The position numbers and the translations under genes were made by a program. Shown one piece after another: positions 33,409 to 42,266 of a stretch of 47,407 bases of DNA. Below the pieces are notes generated by a model. It saw nothing but the letters and a program-made list of their open reading frames with translations, did no database searches and was not told where the DNA came from. Every line of letters begins with the position of its first letter. The first letter of the stretch is position 1. The stretch is from Paracoccaceae bacterium (lineage in GTDB: Bacteria > Pseudomonadota > Alphaproteobacteria > Rhodobacterales > Rhodobacteraceae), in NCBI GenBank assembly GCA_947371955.1, contig CANBRQ010000012.1, positions 1-47,407 of the forward strand, in the 5' to 3' direction.

Positions 33409-34626
33409 ATGCGCAGCTACAAGAACTCTGATCCTGCCCCGCCGATCATGGTCGGAAGCCCGCCGCCGCCGGACATGCGGCCCCCGATGATCGATTGGGA
33501 CAGGGCACCGTGGAACCGCTGGGCCTTTCAGCACGTGCGCGAAATCCTGCCCACAGCGCCGATCCGCCGCGCCGAGACCGCCTCGTCCTTGCCGGACGCC
33601 TCGGGTTCCCTGATGGGGTTCAGCTATGAGGGGCCGGAGGGGGTGACGACCTTCGGACAAATGCTGGATGACACCTATACCGACGCCGTGCTGGTCTGGG
33701 CCGATGGCAAGATCCAGCACGAAAGCTACCATAACGGCATGGATGCGCGCAGTCTGCATCTGCTGCAGTCGGTGTCGAAATCCCTCACCTCGGCTGCGGC
33801 AGGCAGCCTGTTGGCCGAGGGGCTGCTGCGTCCGGATGCCTTTGTGACTGACTATCTGCCCGAACTGGCCGCCACCGGCTGGCAAGGGGCCACCCTGCAG
33901 CATGTGCTGGACATGACCTCTGGCACGCGGTTCACCGAGAATTACACCGAGCCGGACAGCGATGTCGGCAAGATGGATTTCTCCTCGGGCTGGAAACCGG
34001 CACCGGCGGGCGTCGATGCCTCGGACTGGCCCACCAGCATCTGGGAACAGATCACTGGGCTGACCGTGGCAGAGGCTGCACATGGGTCGCGTTTTGCTTA
34101 CCGTTCGATCGAAACTGATGTGCTGGCCCATGCGATGGAGCGTGTCACCGGCCAGCGCCTTCCGCAGATCCTGTCAGAACGGCTTTGGCAGCCTTTGGGC
34201 TGTGCTGAGGATGCCAGCATCACCGTCGACTCCTCGGGTTACGGATTGGCCTGTGGTGGCATCAGCGCCAGCCTGCGCGACATGGCCCGCTTCGGGCTGG
34301 CCCTGCTGAACAACGGGCGGTTCAACGGACGGCAGGCGATCCCGGAGGCCTGGTGTCAGGATATCCGACACGGTGCGCACGGCCTGTTTGACGCTGAAAA
34401 TGACCGCGAATGGCCGAACGGGGCGTATCGCAACCAGTTCTGGGTCGAGGACAGCACGCTTGGCCGACACTATTGCTTTGGCGTCTTCGGCCAGATGGTG
34501 ATGGTGGCACCTGATACCGGAACGATGGTGGTCAAGCTGTCGAGTTGGCCCGATTTTCTGGACTCCGACCTTTACCGGGCGACTTTGGCCGGATGCCGCG
34601 CCGTGGAACTCGCTTTCGCCGACTGA
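33409..34626 (+). CDS. Serine hydrolase of the beta-lactamase/class C fold
   Basis: 405 residues from MRSYKNSDPAPPIMVG (ATG 33409; a GGGG tract about 10 bases upstream is a fair ribosome-binding site). The SxxK catalytic motif is SVSK in LLQSVSKSLTSAAAGSLL, and the Tyr motif position reads FAYRSIETDVLAHAME. The arrangement (LAELAATGWQGATLQHVLDMTSG) is that of EstB-like esterases and 6-aminohexanoate-dimer hydrolases. No signal peptide is visible, so it is probably cytosolic. It follows the unknown barrel protein by 176 bases on the same strand and may belong to the same pathway. Substrate may be an ester or a linear or cyclic amide; this cannot be decided. Confidence 0.87.
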   Translation: MRSYKNSDPAPPIMVGSPPPPDMRPPMIDWDRAPWNRWAFQHVREILPTAPIRRAETASSLPDASGSLMGFSYEGPEGVTTFGQMLDDTYTDAVLVWADGKIQHESYHNGMDARSLHLLQSVSKSLTSAAAGSLLAEGLLRPDAFVTDYLPELAATGWQGATLQHVLDMTSGTRFTENYTEPDSDVGKMDFSSGWKPAPAGVDASDWPTSIWEQITGLTVAEAAHGSRFAYRSIETDVLAHAMERVTGQRLPQILSERLWQPLGCAEDASITVDSSGYGLACGGISASLRDMARFGLALLNNGRFNGRQAIPEAWCQDIRHGAHGLFDAENDREWPNGAYRNQFWVEDSTLGRHYCFGVFGQMVMVAPDTGTMVVKLSSWPDFLDSDLYRATLAGCRAVELAFAD

Positions 34627-34716
34627 GGCGTAATGCCCGCTCTCTTGCGGAGGGAGGGATTGGTCGCGGTCAGCCCTTCAGTATGACACAGAGGGCCTTG
34701 CGCCGACCTCCTGGTC

Positions 34717-35013
34717 TCAGGCTCGGGCGCTGATCATGGTGAGGGGGCGGATATCGACGGGTCGTGCCAGCAGGCGGTCGAGTTGCGATAACAGCGGCTG
34801 CAGGTGAGGCATGGCAAGGTGGGTATCCAAAGCCTGGCGGCCGGTCCAGTTTTCGTAGAAGACGAAGATACAAGGGTCAGCGGCATCAACATGGAAGTCG
34901 TAGTTGATGCAGCCGCGCTCCGCCCGGGTGGGGGCAACTTGCGCCTCCAACAGGGCGGCCAATTCCTCGCGGGTTTCGGGACGGGCTGTGACGGTGCCGA
35001 TGATCGTGTACAT
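34717..35013 (-). CDS. Antibiotic biosynthesis monooxygenase-domain protein (YgiN-like)
   Basis: 98 residues forming one ABM ferredoxin-like domain: MYTIIGTVTARPETREEL, CINYDFHVDAADPCIFVFYE, and ENWTGRQALDTHLAMPHL with a conserved His. Small ABM proteins dimerise; some oxidise quinols, others act in sugar metabolism (for example L-rhamnose mutarotase relatives). It begins 1 base after the stop of the sugar permease gene, so it is the last gene of the minus-strand sugar operon. A role with the dehydrogenase and isomerase of that operon is likely; the reaction is unknown. Confidence 0.88.
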   Translation of the reverse strand: MYTIIGTVTARPETREELAALLEAQVAPTRAERGCINYDFHVDAADPCIFVFYENWTGRQALDTHLAMPHLQPLLSQLDRLLARPVDIRPLTMISARA

Positions 35014-35014
35014 G

Positions 35015-35971
35015 TCAGGCCTTCTTCTGGCTGAGGGCTACGGCGAAGATGATAATGGCACCCCGGGCGATCAGTTGCTGGCTGAACTCCAGCCCCATCA
35101 GAATTAACCCGTTGTTGATGAGGCCGATCATCAGCGCGCCGACGATAGTGCCGACAACGGTACCCTTGCCCCCGAACAGGCTGGTGCCGCCGAGAACCGC
35201 TGCGGCGATGACCGACAACTCGTCGCCTTCACCCAGCTGGAAGCGGCCGGATTGCAACCGGCCCGCATAAAGCATCCCGGCGATGGCTGCGGCAGAGGAA
35301 GACAGGACCAGCACCTTGAACTTGATGTTGGCCGTGTCAATGCCGGAGTATCTTGCGGCGGTCTCGCCACCCCCTGTCGCCAGCACACGGCGACCAAAGC
35401 CGGTGCGGCGCAAGGTGAAGTGGCCGATGGCGCCGACAACCAGCATCCAGAACAGCAACACCGGGATCGGGCCGATGGAGCCTCCACCGAAGACCCAGGA
35501 ATAGCGCGGCGACAGGATCGGCACGGCGGCAGTGGCCGAGATCCACATGGCGACGCCCTTGGCGATGCCCATCATGGCAAGTGTCGTCAGGAAGGACGGA
35601 ATGCCGATCCGCGTCGTCAGCCAGCCGTTGAAGCAGCCTACCGCGATTCCGGTGGCAATGCCCGCCAGAACTCCGGCAAGAGGTCCTGCGACGGCGATGG
35701 CCATGGCGACGGTCACGGTGGTCAGCCCCGCAACGGCACCGATGGAAAGGTCGATCTCGCCTGAGGCCAGCACAAAGGTCATCGCCACCGCCATCACGGC
35801 AATCATCGCGGTCTGTCGGATGATGTTGAGCAAGTTGGTCGGGTTCAGGAAACCCTTCTGGCTCAGCGTCAGGGCGAAGACCACGAAGATCACCACGAAG
35901 CCGATATAGATAATGTTCTGCCGCCAGTTGGCGAGGAAGCCGCCCATGGGCGTGGAAGTTGCGTCAGCCAT
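35015..35971 (-). CDS. Sugar ABC transporter permease, RbsC class
   Basis: 318 residues starting MADATSTPMGGFLANW (ATG 35971), overlapping the ATPase stop by 8 bases; a longer open frame is unsupported. About eight to ten hydrophobic segments are visible, with RbsC-class marks FVLASGEIDLSIGAVAGLT, RIGIPSFLTTLAMMGIAKG, RYSGIDTANIKFKVLVLSS and AAVLGGTSLFGGKGTVVGT. It forms the membrane channel for import of a monosaccharide or cyclitol together with the double-domain ATPase and the binding protein of the same operon. Complete and undamaged, unlike the permease remnant at 6128-6899, which belongs to the same broad family. Confidence 0.94.
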   Translation of the reverse strand: MADATSTPMGGFLANWRQNIIYIGFVVIFVVFALTLSQKGFLNPTNLLNIIRQTAMIAVMAVAMTFVLASGEIDLSIGAVAGLTTVTVAMAIAVAGPLAGVLAGIATGIAVGCFNGWLTTRIGIPSFLTTLAMMGIAKGVAMWISATAAVPILSPRYSWVFGGGSIGPIPVLLFWMLVVGAIGHFTLRRTGFGRRVLATGGGETAARYSGIDTANIKFKVLVLSSSAAAIAGMLYAGRLQSGRFQLGEGDELSVIAAAVLGGTSLFGGKGTVVGTIVGALMIGLINNGLILMGLEFSQQLIARGAIIIFAVALSQKKA

Positions 35972-37535
35972 GGGACACCTCCTGTGTCTGTGCCGCCTCG
36001 AAGGCGAGGGCTTTCTGGATTTCGATCTGCAATTGACGCTCGGCACCCTGCAACCGGTGGCCGAGATCGGGTTCATTCGGGTCGTCAAGGGTCGCCCGCT
36101 CAATCAGCTGATGCGCTCTGCCATCGGCCATCACTAGAATACGGTCGCAGGCCGTCAGAAGCTCGGAGAGTTCCGAGGAGATCATCACGATCCCCTTGCC
36201 TTGGGCCGCAAGGTCGCGGACCAGCCGGATGATCTCGGACTTTGAGCCGATGTCGATGCCCGCTGTGGGTTCGTCCAGAACCAGAATGTCGGGGTCTGTG
36301 GCGAGCCACTTACCGATCACCACCTTTTGCTGATTGCCGCCCGACAAGGTCGACACAGCATGATCACGGCTTGCGGTCTTGATGGACAGGCCCTTGATCA
36401 TGTCGTCTGTGATGGCCTTGGCCTTCTCCCTGTCGACAATGCCTTTGCCGGAAATCCGGTCCAAAACAGACAGCACCATGTTGCTGGCCACCGAATGCGC
36501 CGGAATGATGCCTTGCGTAGCACGCGCTTCTGGCACCAGCGCCACCCCAGCCGCGATGGCATCCGAGGGTTTGCGAATGGCAATCGGCTGGCCCTTGATG
36601 CGAATTTCACCCGATACAGCGGGTTCAATTCCCGCAATCACCCGCGCCAGCGCAGATCGGCCAGAGCCGAGCAGCCCCGCCAGCCCGAGAACCTCGCCTC
36701 GGTGCAGGGTGAAGCTGACATTGTCGGGCTTGTGCGGGCCGGTGAGGTTCTTCGCCTCCAAAAGCACCTCGCCACGGGAGACATCGCCCCGATGGACATC
36801 GGCCAAACCCTTGGAGCGTTTGCCGACGATATGCTCGATCATCGTATCAATCGGCAGATCGGCCATTGGCGCGGTGATGACATGCTTACCGTCGCGCAGG
36901 ATGGTTGCGCGGTCGGCGATGCGTGCGATTTCGTCCATGCGGTGAGAGACATAGATGACGGCCACCCCCTGCGCCTTCAGCTTGCGCAGGAATGTGAACA
37001 ATCGTTCGACATCCGAGACGGCCAGCGCGGTGGAGGGTTCGTCGAGGATCAGGACCTTCGAGGTCTGGCTGATCGCCTTGGCAATCTCAGTCAGTTGTTT
37101 CTGCCCCGCGCCGAGCGAGCCCACCACCGCCTTTGGGTCAACCTTCACCTCCAGCATGGCGAAGATTTCGGCGGCCTTGATCTCGCAGGCCTTGTCGTCC
37201 AGCCAGCCCCGTGATGTGCGAGCTTCTCGGGTCAGGAAGATGTTCTGCGCCACGGTCAGCGTGGGGATCAGGCTCATCTCCTGAAAGTTCATCGCAATCC
37301 CGGCGGCGCGAGAGGCTTCCGGCGTGTGTGTGGTGAGGGGCGTGCCCCCCACCGCTATGGTGCCAGTGTCTGGTTTGTGGACGCCGTTCAGCACCTTCAG
37401 GATGGTCGATTTCCCTGCCCCGTTGCCGCCAAGAAGGGCGTGAACTTCACCGGGCAGAACCTCGAAATCCACGTTGTCCAAAGCTTTGACACCGCCAAAG
37501 GCCTTGGAAATGCCCTTCATGACGACAGCGGTCAT
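35964..37535 (-). CDS. Sugar ABC transporter ATPase with two NBDs, RbsA class
   Basis: 523 residues from MTAVVMKGISKAFGG (ATG 37535, overlapping the oxidoreductase stop as ATGA). Domain 1 has Walker A GGNGAGKST, a degenerate signature LGAGQKQLTEIAKAI, Walker B VLILDEPSTAL and YVSHRM. Domain 2 has the degenerate P-loop GLLGSGRSALARV, a full signature LSGGNQQKVVIGKWL, Walker B ILVLDEPTAGIDIGSK, and MISSEL in place of the H-loop. This asymmetry is normal for RbsA/MglA/XylG-class (CUT2) ATPases. It pairs with the permease and binding protein of the operon. Confidence 0.95.
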   Translation of the reverse strand: MTAVVMKGISKAFGGVKALDNVDFEVLPGEVHALLGGNGAGKSTILKVLNGVHKPDTGTIAVGGTPLTTHTPEASRAAGIAMNFQEMSLIPTLTVAQNIFLTREARTSRGWLDDKACEIKAAEIFAMLEVKVDPKAVVGSLGAGQKQLTEIAKAISQTSKVLILDEPSTALAVSDVERLFTFLRKLKAQGVAVIYVSHRMDEIARIADRATILRDGKHVITAPMADLPIDTMIEHIVGKRSKGLADVHRGDVSRGEVLLEAKNLTGPHKPDNVSFTLHRGEVLGLAGLLGSGRSALARVIAGIEPAVSGEIRIKGQPIAIRKPSDAIAAGVALVPEARATQGIIPAHSVASNMVLSVLDRISGKGIVDREKAKAITDDMIKGLSIKTASRDHAVSTLSGGNQQKVVIGKWLATDPDILVLDEPTAGIDIGSKSEIIRLVRDLAAQGKGIVMISSELSELLTACDRILVMADGRAHQLIERATLDDPNEPDLGHRLQGAERQLQIEIQKALAFEAAQTQEVSHG

Positions 37536-38704
37536 TTCCCGACAGCCTCCCACAGCCCGGTTTCACCCGACCGCAGCAAAGCATCGGCGACCAGTTCGCA
37601 GGACAGCCCGTCGTTGAAGTTGGGACTGGGCTGCTTGCCTGTGGCGATGGCGCTGAAGAAGTCGTGGCATTCCACGATCTTCGTTTCCGAATAGCCGATG
37701 CCCAGGCCGGGGATGGGCCAGAGGCCTTGGCCGTAGGGATGCGCCGGGCCAGTGTAGACGGTGCGAAAGCCGCGGGCATCCGCCGGATCATCGGCGAACA
37801 TCACCTGCAACTCGTCCCGGCGTTCGTAGTTGAACGCGATGGAGCCTTTGGTGCCGTGAATCTCCAGCGTGATGAAGTTGTTGCGGCCCCAGGCGTTGCG
37901 GGTCGCCTCCAGCGAGCCGATGGCACCGCTTTCGAATTTCAGCATCGAGACGACTTCATCATCCACATCCACCTCGGCCCTTTCGCCACCGGAAGATTTC
38001 TCGGAAGCGCCGAGTTTGTCGACCCCGCCTTGCTGGATGGGCCTCGTTTTCACGTAAGTCCGGGTCATGGCGTTGACCGATTCGATCGGGCCAACCAGAT
38101 AGTGCGCCAGATCCACGACATGGGTGCCAATGTCCCCTACGGTGCCCGAGCCTGCGATCTTCTTTTGGAAGCGCCACGACAGCGGGCCGTTCTCATCTGC
38201 GGACCAGTCCTGCAGATAGGTGCCGCGGAAGTTGAGGATGCGTCCGATGCGGCCCTCGTCGATGTATTTCTTTGCCAAAGCCACCGCCGGAGTGCGCCGG
38301 TAGTTGAACGCGACCATGTGGATCACGCCGGCCTGTTTCACGGCCTCGGCCATGGCGCGGGCCTCCTCGACGGTGCGCGCGAGGGGCTTTTCGCAGATGA
38401 TGTGCTTGCCCGCCTTGGCGGCGGCAATCGCAATTTCGGCGTGGACGTTGTTTGGCGTGCAGATATCCACCACGTCGATATCGGGCCGGGCGATCACGGC
38501 GCGCCAGTCGGACGACGCCTCGTCAAAGCCAAAGCGCAGGCGGGCGGTCTCGGCGGCGCTGTCGGTCACATCGACCACCACTTTGCGGTGTGGGATGGCG
38601 GGGGCGGGCCAGAAGAACATCGGCATGGCGGCATAGGCCATGGCATGGGCCTTGCCCATGAACCCGCCGCCGATCATGGCGACGTTCATCACTTTGGTCA
38701 TCAT
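37532..38704 (-). CDS. Gfo/Idh/MocA-family NAD(P)-dependent dehydrogenase
   Basis: 390 residues starting MMTKVMNVAMIGGGFMGKAH (ATG 38704; AAGGA lies 5 bases upstream). The Rossmann motif GGGFMGKAHAMAYAAM and the catalytic lysine in HIICEKPLARTVEEA are clear. The second domain has the usual GDIGTHVVDLAHYLVG and acidic sites. Such enzymes oxidise or reduce a sugar or inositol at a secondary carbon. Its place inside a CUT2 transport operon with an isomerase suggests the first catabolic oxidation of the imported compound, possibly an inositol or a keto-sugar. It is separated by 72 bases from the binding-protein gene upstream. Confidence 0.94.
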   Translation of the reverse strand: MMTKVMNVAMIGGGFMGKAHAMAYAAMPMFFWPAPAIPHRKVVVDVTDSAAETARLRFGFDEASSDWRAVIARPDIDVVDICTPNNVHAEIAIAAAKAGKHIICEKPLARTVEEARAMAEAVKQAGVIHMVAFNYRRTPAVALAKKYIDEGRIGRILNFRGTYLQDWSADENGPLSWRFQKKIAGSGTVGDIGTHVVDLAHYLVGPIESVNAMTRTYVKTRPIQQGGVDKLGASEKSSGGERAEVDVDDEVVSMLKFESGAIGSLEATRNAWGRNNFITLEIHGTKGSIAFNYERRDELQVMFADDPADARGFRTVYTGPAHPYGQGLWPIPGLGIGYSETKIVECHDFFSAIATGKQPSPNFNDGLSCELVADALLRSGETGLWEAVGK

Positions 38705-38775
38705 CAATATCCTTGGTGGGTTGGGGGCCTGGAAAAGGGTGCGCGGGTGGGGGAGCATCCACCCGCGCCGGGCCT

Positions 38776-39888
38776 TTAGTTCACATACGAGGATTTGACG
38801 TTGTCCGTCGCCTCGGTGGAGTAGACCTGCTTCCAAGCGTCGAGCAGGTTGGCATGGTTTACCGGCAGCGCGGCAAGCGCCACAAAGGCCGGGGCGGCTT
38901 TGCCGAGCAGACCGTAGCCCGCCAGCTTCGCCTCCACGACACCGGCGTCATAGGGACGCTGGGCACCAAGGCCCTTGACGAAGCCATTCTGCGCCATGGA
39001 AATCGCGACATTCTCGCCCAGATCGCAGGTCGTGATGATCAGATCATCGCGTCCAGCGTTGCGGGCTGCTGAAATCACGCCTTCAGCCGGAACGTCCCAG
39101 ACCGCCCAGATACCCTGAATTTCCGGGTGAGAGGTCAGCATGGCACCAGCAGCCTTTTCGGCATCGCCCGAGAAGTCCGGGCCGCCGATGCCTTGTTCGT
39201 CGACGATCTTGATGTCGGGATAGTCGGTCGTGATCGTGGTTTTGAAGGCATCATAACGCTGCTTGGTCACGAAGAAGTCGGCGGCGTGGAACACCAGACC
39301 GATATTCCCCTTGCCGTTCAGTGCCTTGGCCATCAGATGAGCCGCCGCGACGCCGTTGCCGTAGTTGTCAGCAGATACCACGGACACGTAGTCCTTGCCC
39401 GCAGTCATCCCGGCAGCCACGTTGTCCATGAACACGATCTTCACGCCCGCATCGGCGGCGGCCTTGTAGGCGGCGGCGGTGGCGGTGGGGTCGGTCGGGA
39501 TCGAGACGATGATCGAGGGCTTCTGCGCCATGATCGTCTCAATGTCCGAGACCTGCTTTTCCGGCTTGAAGCCCGCGTCGGTCACGGCGATGACCTTGAT
39601 GCCCATGGCGGCGAACTGGGTCTGCAGCCCGTTGACCTGCGCCCGGCTCCAGTCGTTTCCGCCATAGTGCAACACGATGGCCGCAGTGGCGTTCATCGCC
39701 TTGATCTTGGCCAGTTCGTCGTCAGTCAAAGTGACCGAGGACGCGGGCGAAGGGTCCTCGCCGTTCGGGCCCTTGGAAAGCACGCTTTCCACCAGCTTGG
39801 CCAGCGCCTCATCCGGCGTGGCACGCGCTGCAACGGTCATCAGCGCAAGCAGGGCCGCGCCGCCCAAAAGGCTGCGTCTTGTGATCAT
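38776..39888 (-). CDS. Periplasmic sugar-binding protein (RbsB/Peripla_BP_4 type)
   Basis: 370 residues, with a twin-arginine-like signal (MITRRSLLGGAALLALMTVA) and a GGGAGGAAG ribosome-binding site. The mature part is a type I periplasmic binding protein: VLHYGGNDWSRAQVNGLQ, AQKPSIIVSIPTDPTAT, VVSADNYGNGVAAAHLMA, VFHAADFFVTKQRYDAF, IWAVWDVPAEGVISAAR. It delivers the substrate to the RbsA/RbsC-class transporter encoded downstream. A close paralogue without a signal peptide is encoded at 42263-43267 beyond the divergent regulator, which is notable. Ligand not determinable from the sequence. Confidence 0.94.
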   Translation of the reverse strand: MITRRSLLGGAALLALMTVAARATPDEALAKLVESVLSKGPNGEDPSPASSVTLTDDELAKIKAMNATAAIVLHYGGNDWSRAQVNGLQTQFAAMGIKVIAVTDAGFKPEKQVSDIETIMAQKPSIIVSIPTDPTATAAAYKAAADAGVKIVFMDNVAAGMTAGKDYVSVVSADNYGNGVAAAHLMAKALNGKGNIGLVFHAADFFVTKQRYDAFKTTITTDYPDIKIVDEQGIGGPDFSGDAEKAAGAMLTSHPEIQGIWAVWDVPAEGVISAARNAGRDDLIITTCDLGENVAISMAQNGFVKGLGAQRPYDAGVVEAKLAGYGLLGKAAPAFVALAALPVNHANLLDAWKQVYSTEATDNVKSSYVN

Positions 39889-39927
39889 GATCTTCCTCCC
39901 AGAAGTGGGGTTATCAAACCCCGGTTG

Positions 39928-40740
39928 TCAGTGGTTTTTCAAGTAGTCCATGCTGATCCGCGCCCCTTCGGCAGGGTCGGGCCAGGCATCGAGTTCGGCG
40001 CAGACCCAGCCGTCAAAGCCGGTGTCGCGCAGCGCCTGCAGGATCGGCGCGGTCGGAATGTCGCCGCGATCCAGAGGTGTAAAGGCGAAGGGTTCACGCT
40101 GGAAACCCTTCAGATGGACATAAGAGATGCGCGAAGCATGGTCTCGGATCAGTTGCGCCGGGTCGCCGCCTGCCGCCGCGAGGTGTGCGGTGTCGGGGAC
40201 GAAGTCGATGGCGGTCAGGTCGAATATCTTGGCGACGGTCGCCGGACCCTCGACGATGGTCGACAGGTGCGGATGATAGTGCGCCCGCAGCCCACGCGCC
40301 TCGGCAAGGTCTTTCACGCGGTCCAAGGCCGCGCCCAGCTTGTGGTAATCGCTTTCACGGATGCCGTCGAAGCGCTTGGCCCCGCCGCCCACCACCAGAT
40401 GCGGTGCGCCCAGTTCGGCAGCGCGGTCGGCGGCGCGCGTCACGCGGGCCAGTTCCTCGGGCAGGATGTCGTCGAAGATGAAGTTCCCGCCTGCATAGGC
40501 TGCGACCAAAGTCAGGCCTGAATTGGCCAGCAGGCTTCGAAAATCGGCGGCGGAGTGGTCCAGAAGGTTGCCGTCAAAGACCTCCACCCCCTCATAGCCA
40601 GCCGCTGCGATCTCGGCAAAGGCGCGGTCCATCTGGCCAAAGGTGCGATAGGCCAGCTGCGTGATAGAGGTCACCCCCACCGCATCCCCGCCAAGCGCGC
40701 CCCAGCAATTGGCGTGATAGGCCAGCTTCCAGGCTGTCAT
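39928..40740 (-). CDS. Sugar phosphate isomerase/epimerase (IolE/Hyi-like TIM barrel)
   Basis: 270 residues starting MTAWKLAYHANCWGALGG (ATG 40740) with a very strong GGAGGGAAG ribosome-binding site. It is an AP-endonuclease-2-like TIM barrel: GYEGVEVFDGNLL, GAPHLVVGGGAKR, GLRAHYHPHLSTIVEGP, DFVPDTAHLAAAGGDP and SYVHLKGF provide the conserved Glu, His and Asp metal ligands. Relatives include inosose dehydratase (IolE) and hydroxypyruvate isomerase. It is the first gene of the minus-strand sugar operon and so nearest to the shared control region with the ROK regulator. Confidence 0.92.
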   Translation of the reverse strand: MTAWKLAYHANCWGALGGDAVGVTSITQLAYRTFGQMDRAFAEIAAAGYEGVEVFDGNLLDHSAADFRSLLANSGLTLVAAYAGGNFIFDDILPEELARVTRAADRAAELGAPHLVVGGGAKRFDGIRESDYHKLGAALDRVKDLAEARGLRAHYHPHLSTIVEGPATVAKIFDLTAIDFVPDTAHLAAAGGDPAQLIRDHASRISYVHLKGFQREPFAFTPLDRGDIPTAPILQALRDTGFDGWVCAELDAWPDPAEGARISMDYLKNH

Positions 40741-40803
40741 TCTTCCCTCCCTCGTTACGGCCCTCCAGCCGATGTCTGTCTTGTTAAGCATTGAATCGCG
40801 ACA

Positions 40804-40824
40804 GGTCAACATAATTTCAAATTA
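40804..40824. promoter_or_regulatory. Candidate operator and -35 region in the divergent promoter
   Basis: A perfect interrupted palindrome TAATTT-C-AAATTA is at 40812-40824 in the AT-rich gap between the isomerase and the ROK regulator. On the minus strand TTGACC (40809-40804) follows it by 2 bases and has TAACAA 17 bases further, a weak promoter-like pair for the sugar operon. AT-rich palindromes resembling this are known for ROK regulators such as NagC and Mlc, so this is a likely regulator site, though unproven. Confidence 0.5.
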
Positions 40825-40910
40825 ACACGGTATTCTTTTGCTGTTTAAAGACATAAGTATCTGCTTGATCCGATGAACGCCCCGATTTATCAAGGAAAAA
40901 CGGAGGAGAC

Positions 40911-42266
40911 ATGGCGCAGGACCTGATCGAGATTTCTGGACTGGCGCGGGGCAAAGGACGGCCCCGGGTGGCGGAAACCGCTGCGCCTTCGCTGGTGGAA
41001 CTGCTTAACCTGATTCGCGCCGATGACCCGACCACCCGGCAGGAACTGGAGCGCAAGAGCGAACTGGGCCGGGCCGTCGTATCGGACCGGCTGACCATGC
41101 TGGCCGACTTGGGGCTGATCGACGAAAGCGAACTTGGGACGGCAACCGGTGGCCGGGCGCCAAGACTGGTCAGGCTCGCGGCCAAACAGGGCCGGGTGCT
41201 GGTGGCGACGCTGGATCAATCGGCCTTGGGCGTGGGCGTGGCCGACCTGTCGGGCAAACTGCTGACCGAACACCACGAGGCTTTCGAACTGACCGCCCCG
41301 CCGCAGGCCTTGGCCGAGCGTCTGACAACGCTTTTGCGCTGGTCGCTGGAGCGGCAGACCTCTCCGGAGGGGTTATGGGGGATTTCGCTGTCTGTGCCGG
41401 GCACCGTTCCGGGGTCGGCGGGCGATTTCCTGACCCGTACCCCAGCCGTTCTGCCCGCGTGGGAGGGTTTCCCGCTGGTCGAGATGCTGACCCGCAGCTT
41501 TGCCGCGCCGGTCTGGATGCGGTCTTCGGTCGATACGATGACCATGGGGGAGTTGCATGGCGGCGCGGGGCAGGGCCTTGGCTCGATGCTGTTCATCAAG
41601 ATCGGGCGGCGGATCGGGGCGGGAATCGTTTCAGATGGGCGGCTGTTCCGTGGTGCGCAGGGCGCAACTGGGCTGATCGGCGCGCTGCCCGTGCATCTGG
41701 GCGACCGCGCTGGCACGCTGGACGCCATGGCGGGATCGGACATGATCCTGCGTGAGGGACGATTGGCGGCCGAAACCGGCCGCAGCGCCTTTCTGGCAGA
41801 TCATTTGCGCCGGGGTGGAGAGATCACCGCCATTGACGTCGCCCAAGCTGCCCAGATGGGCGATGCGGCCTGTGTGGAGATTCTGACCACCTCGGGCCGC
41901 CTGATCGGGCAGGTTGTAGCGACGCTGACCAACACGCTGAACCCCGAATTGATCGTGCTGTCCGGCAGCATTGTACAGACCAACGACATCATCCTCGCCG
42001 CAGTGCGCGAGGCAGTTTACGGGGCAAGCCATCCCTTGGTCACCCGCGACCTGCGGATCGTCCGCAGCCAGATGGGCTCTTCAGCGGGGCTTGTCGGCGC
42101 GGCAAGGGTGGGGGCAGAGCTGCTGTTCACGCCAGAATTCCTGAAGGATTGGGTGATGCAGGGCAGTCCGCTGAAACACCCGGGCTTTGCGGCCTTCCGC
42201 GCGGGGCTGGACCTTGCCCCCCCGCCCCCTGCCCCGTCTCCTCCCCCTTCACGAGGTATGCGATGA
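40911..42266 (+). CDS. ROK-family transcriptional regulator (wHTH + degenerate ROK domain)
   Basis: 451 residues, GGAGGAG ribosome-binding site. The N-terminal winged helix (about 27-95) reads TRQELERKSELGRAVVSDRL. The ROK (sugar kinase-like) domain follows, with LFIKIGRRIGAGIVSDGRLF. Two canonical features are missing: the CxCGxxGC zinc motif is absent (region GALPVHLGDRAGTLDAM), and the NDxN motif before the conserved GE reads SSVD, so the catalytic Asp is replaced. It should therefore sense rather than phosphorylate a sugar. A Pro-rich tail (LAPPPPAPSPPPSRGMR) ends the protein. The gene is divergent from the sugar operon, which it probably controls, and is coupled by ATGA to the next gene. 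Confidence 0.9.
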   Translation: MAQDLIEISGLARGKGRPRVAETAAPSLVELLNLIRADDPTTRQELERKSELGRAVVSDRLTMLADLGLIDESELGTATGGRAPRLVRLAAKQGRVLVATLDQSALGVGVADLSGKLLTEHHEAFELTAPPQALAERLTTLLRWSLERQTSPEGLWGISLSVPGTVPGSAGDFLTRTPAVLPAWEGFPLVEMLTRSFAAPVWMRSSVDTMTMGELHGGAGQGLGSMLFIKIGRRIGAGIVSDGRLFRGAQGATGLIGALPVHLGDRAGTLDAMAGSDMILREGRLAAETGRSAFLADHLRRGGEITAIDVAQAAQMGDAACVEILTTSGRLIGQVVATLTNTLNPELIVLSGSIVQTNDIILAAVREAVYGASHPLVTRDLRIVRSQMGSSAGLVGAARVGAELLFTPEFLKDWVMQGSPLKHPGFAAFRAGLDLAPPPPAPSPPPSRGMR

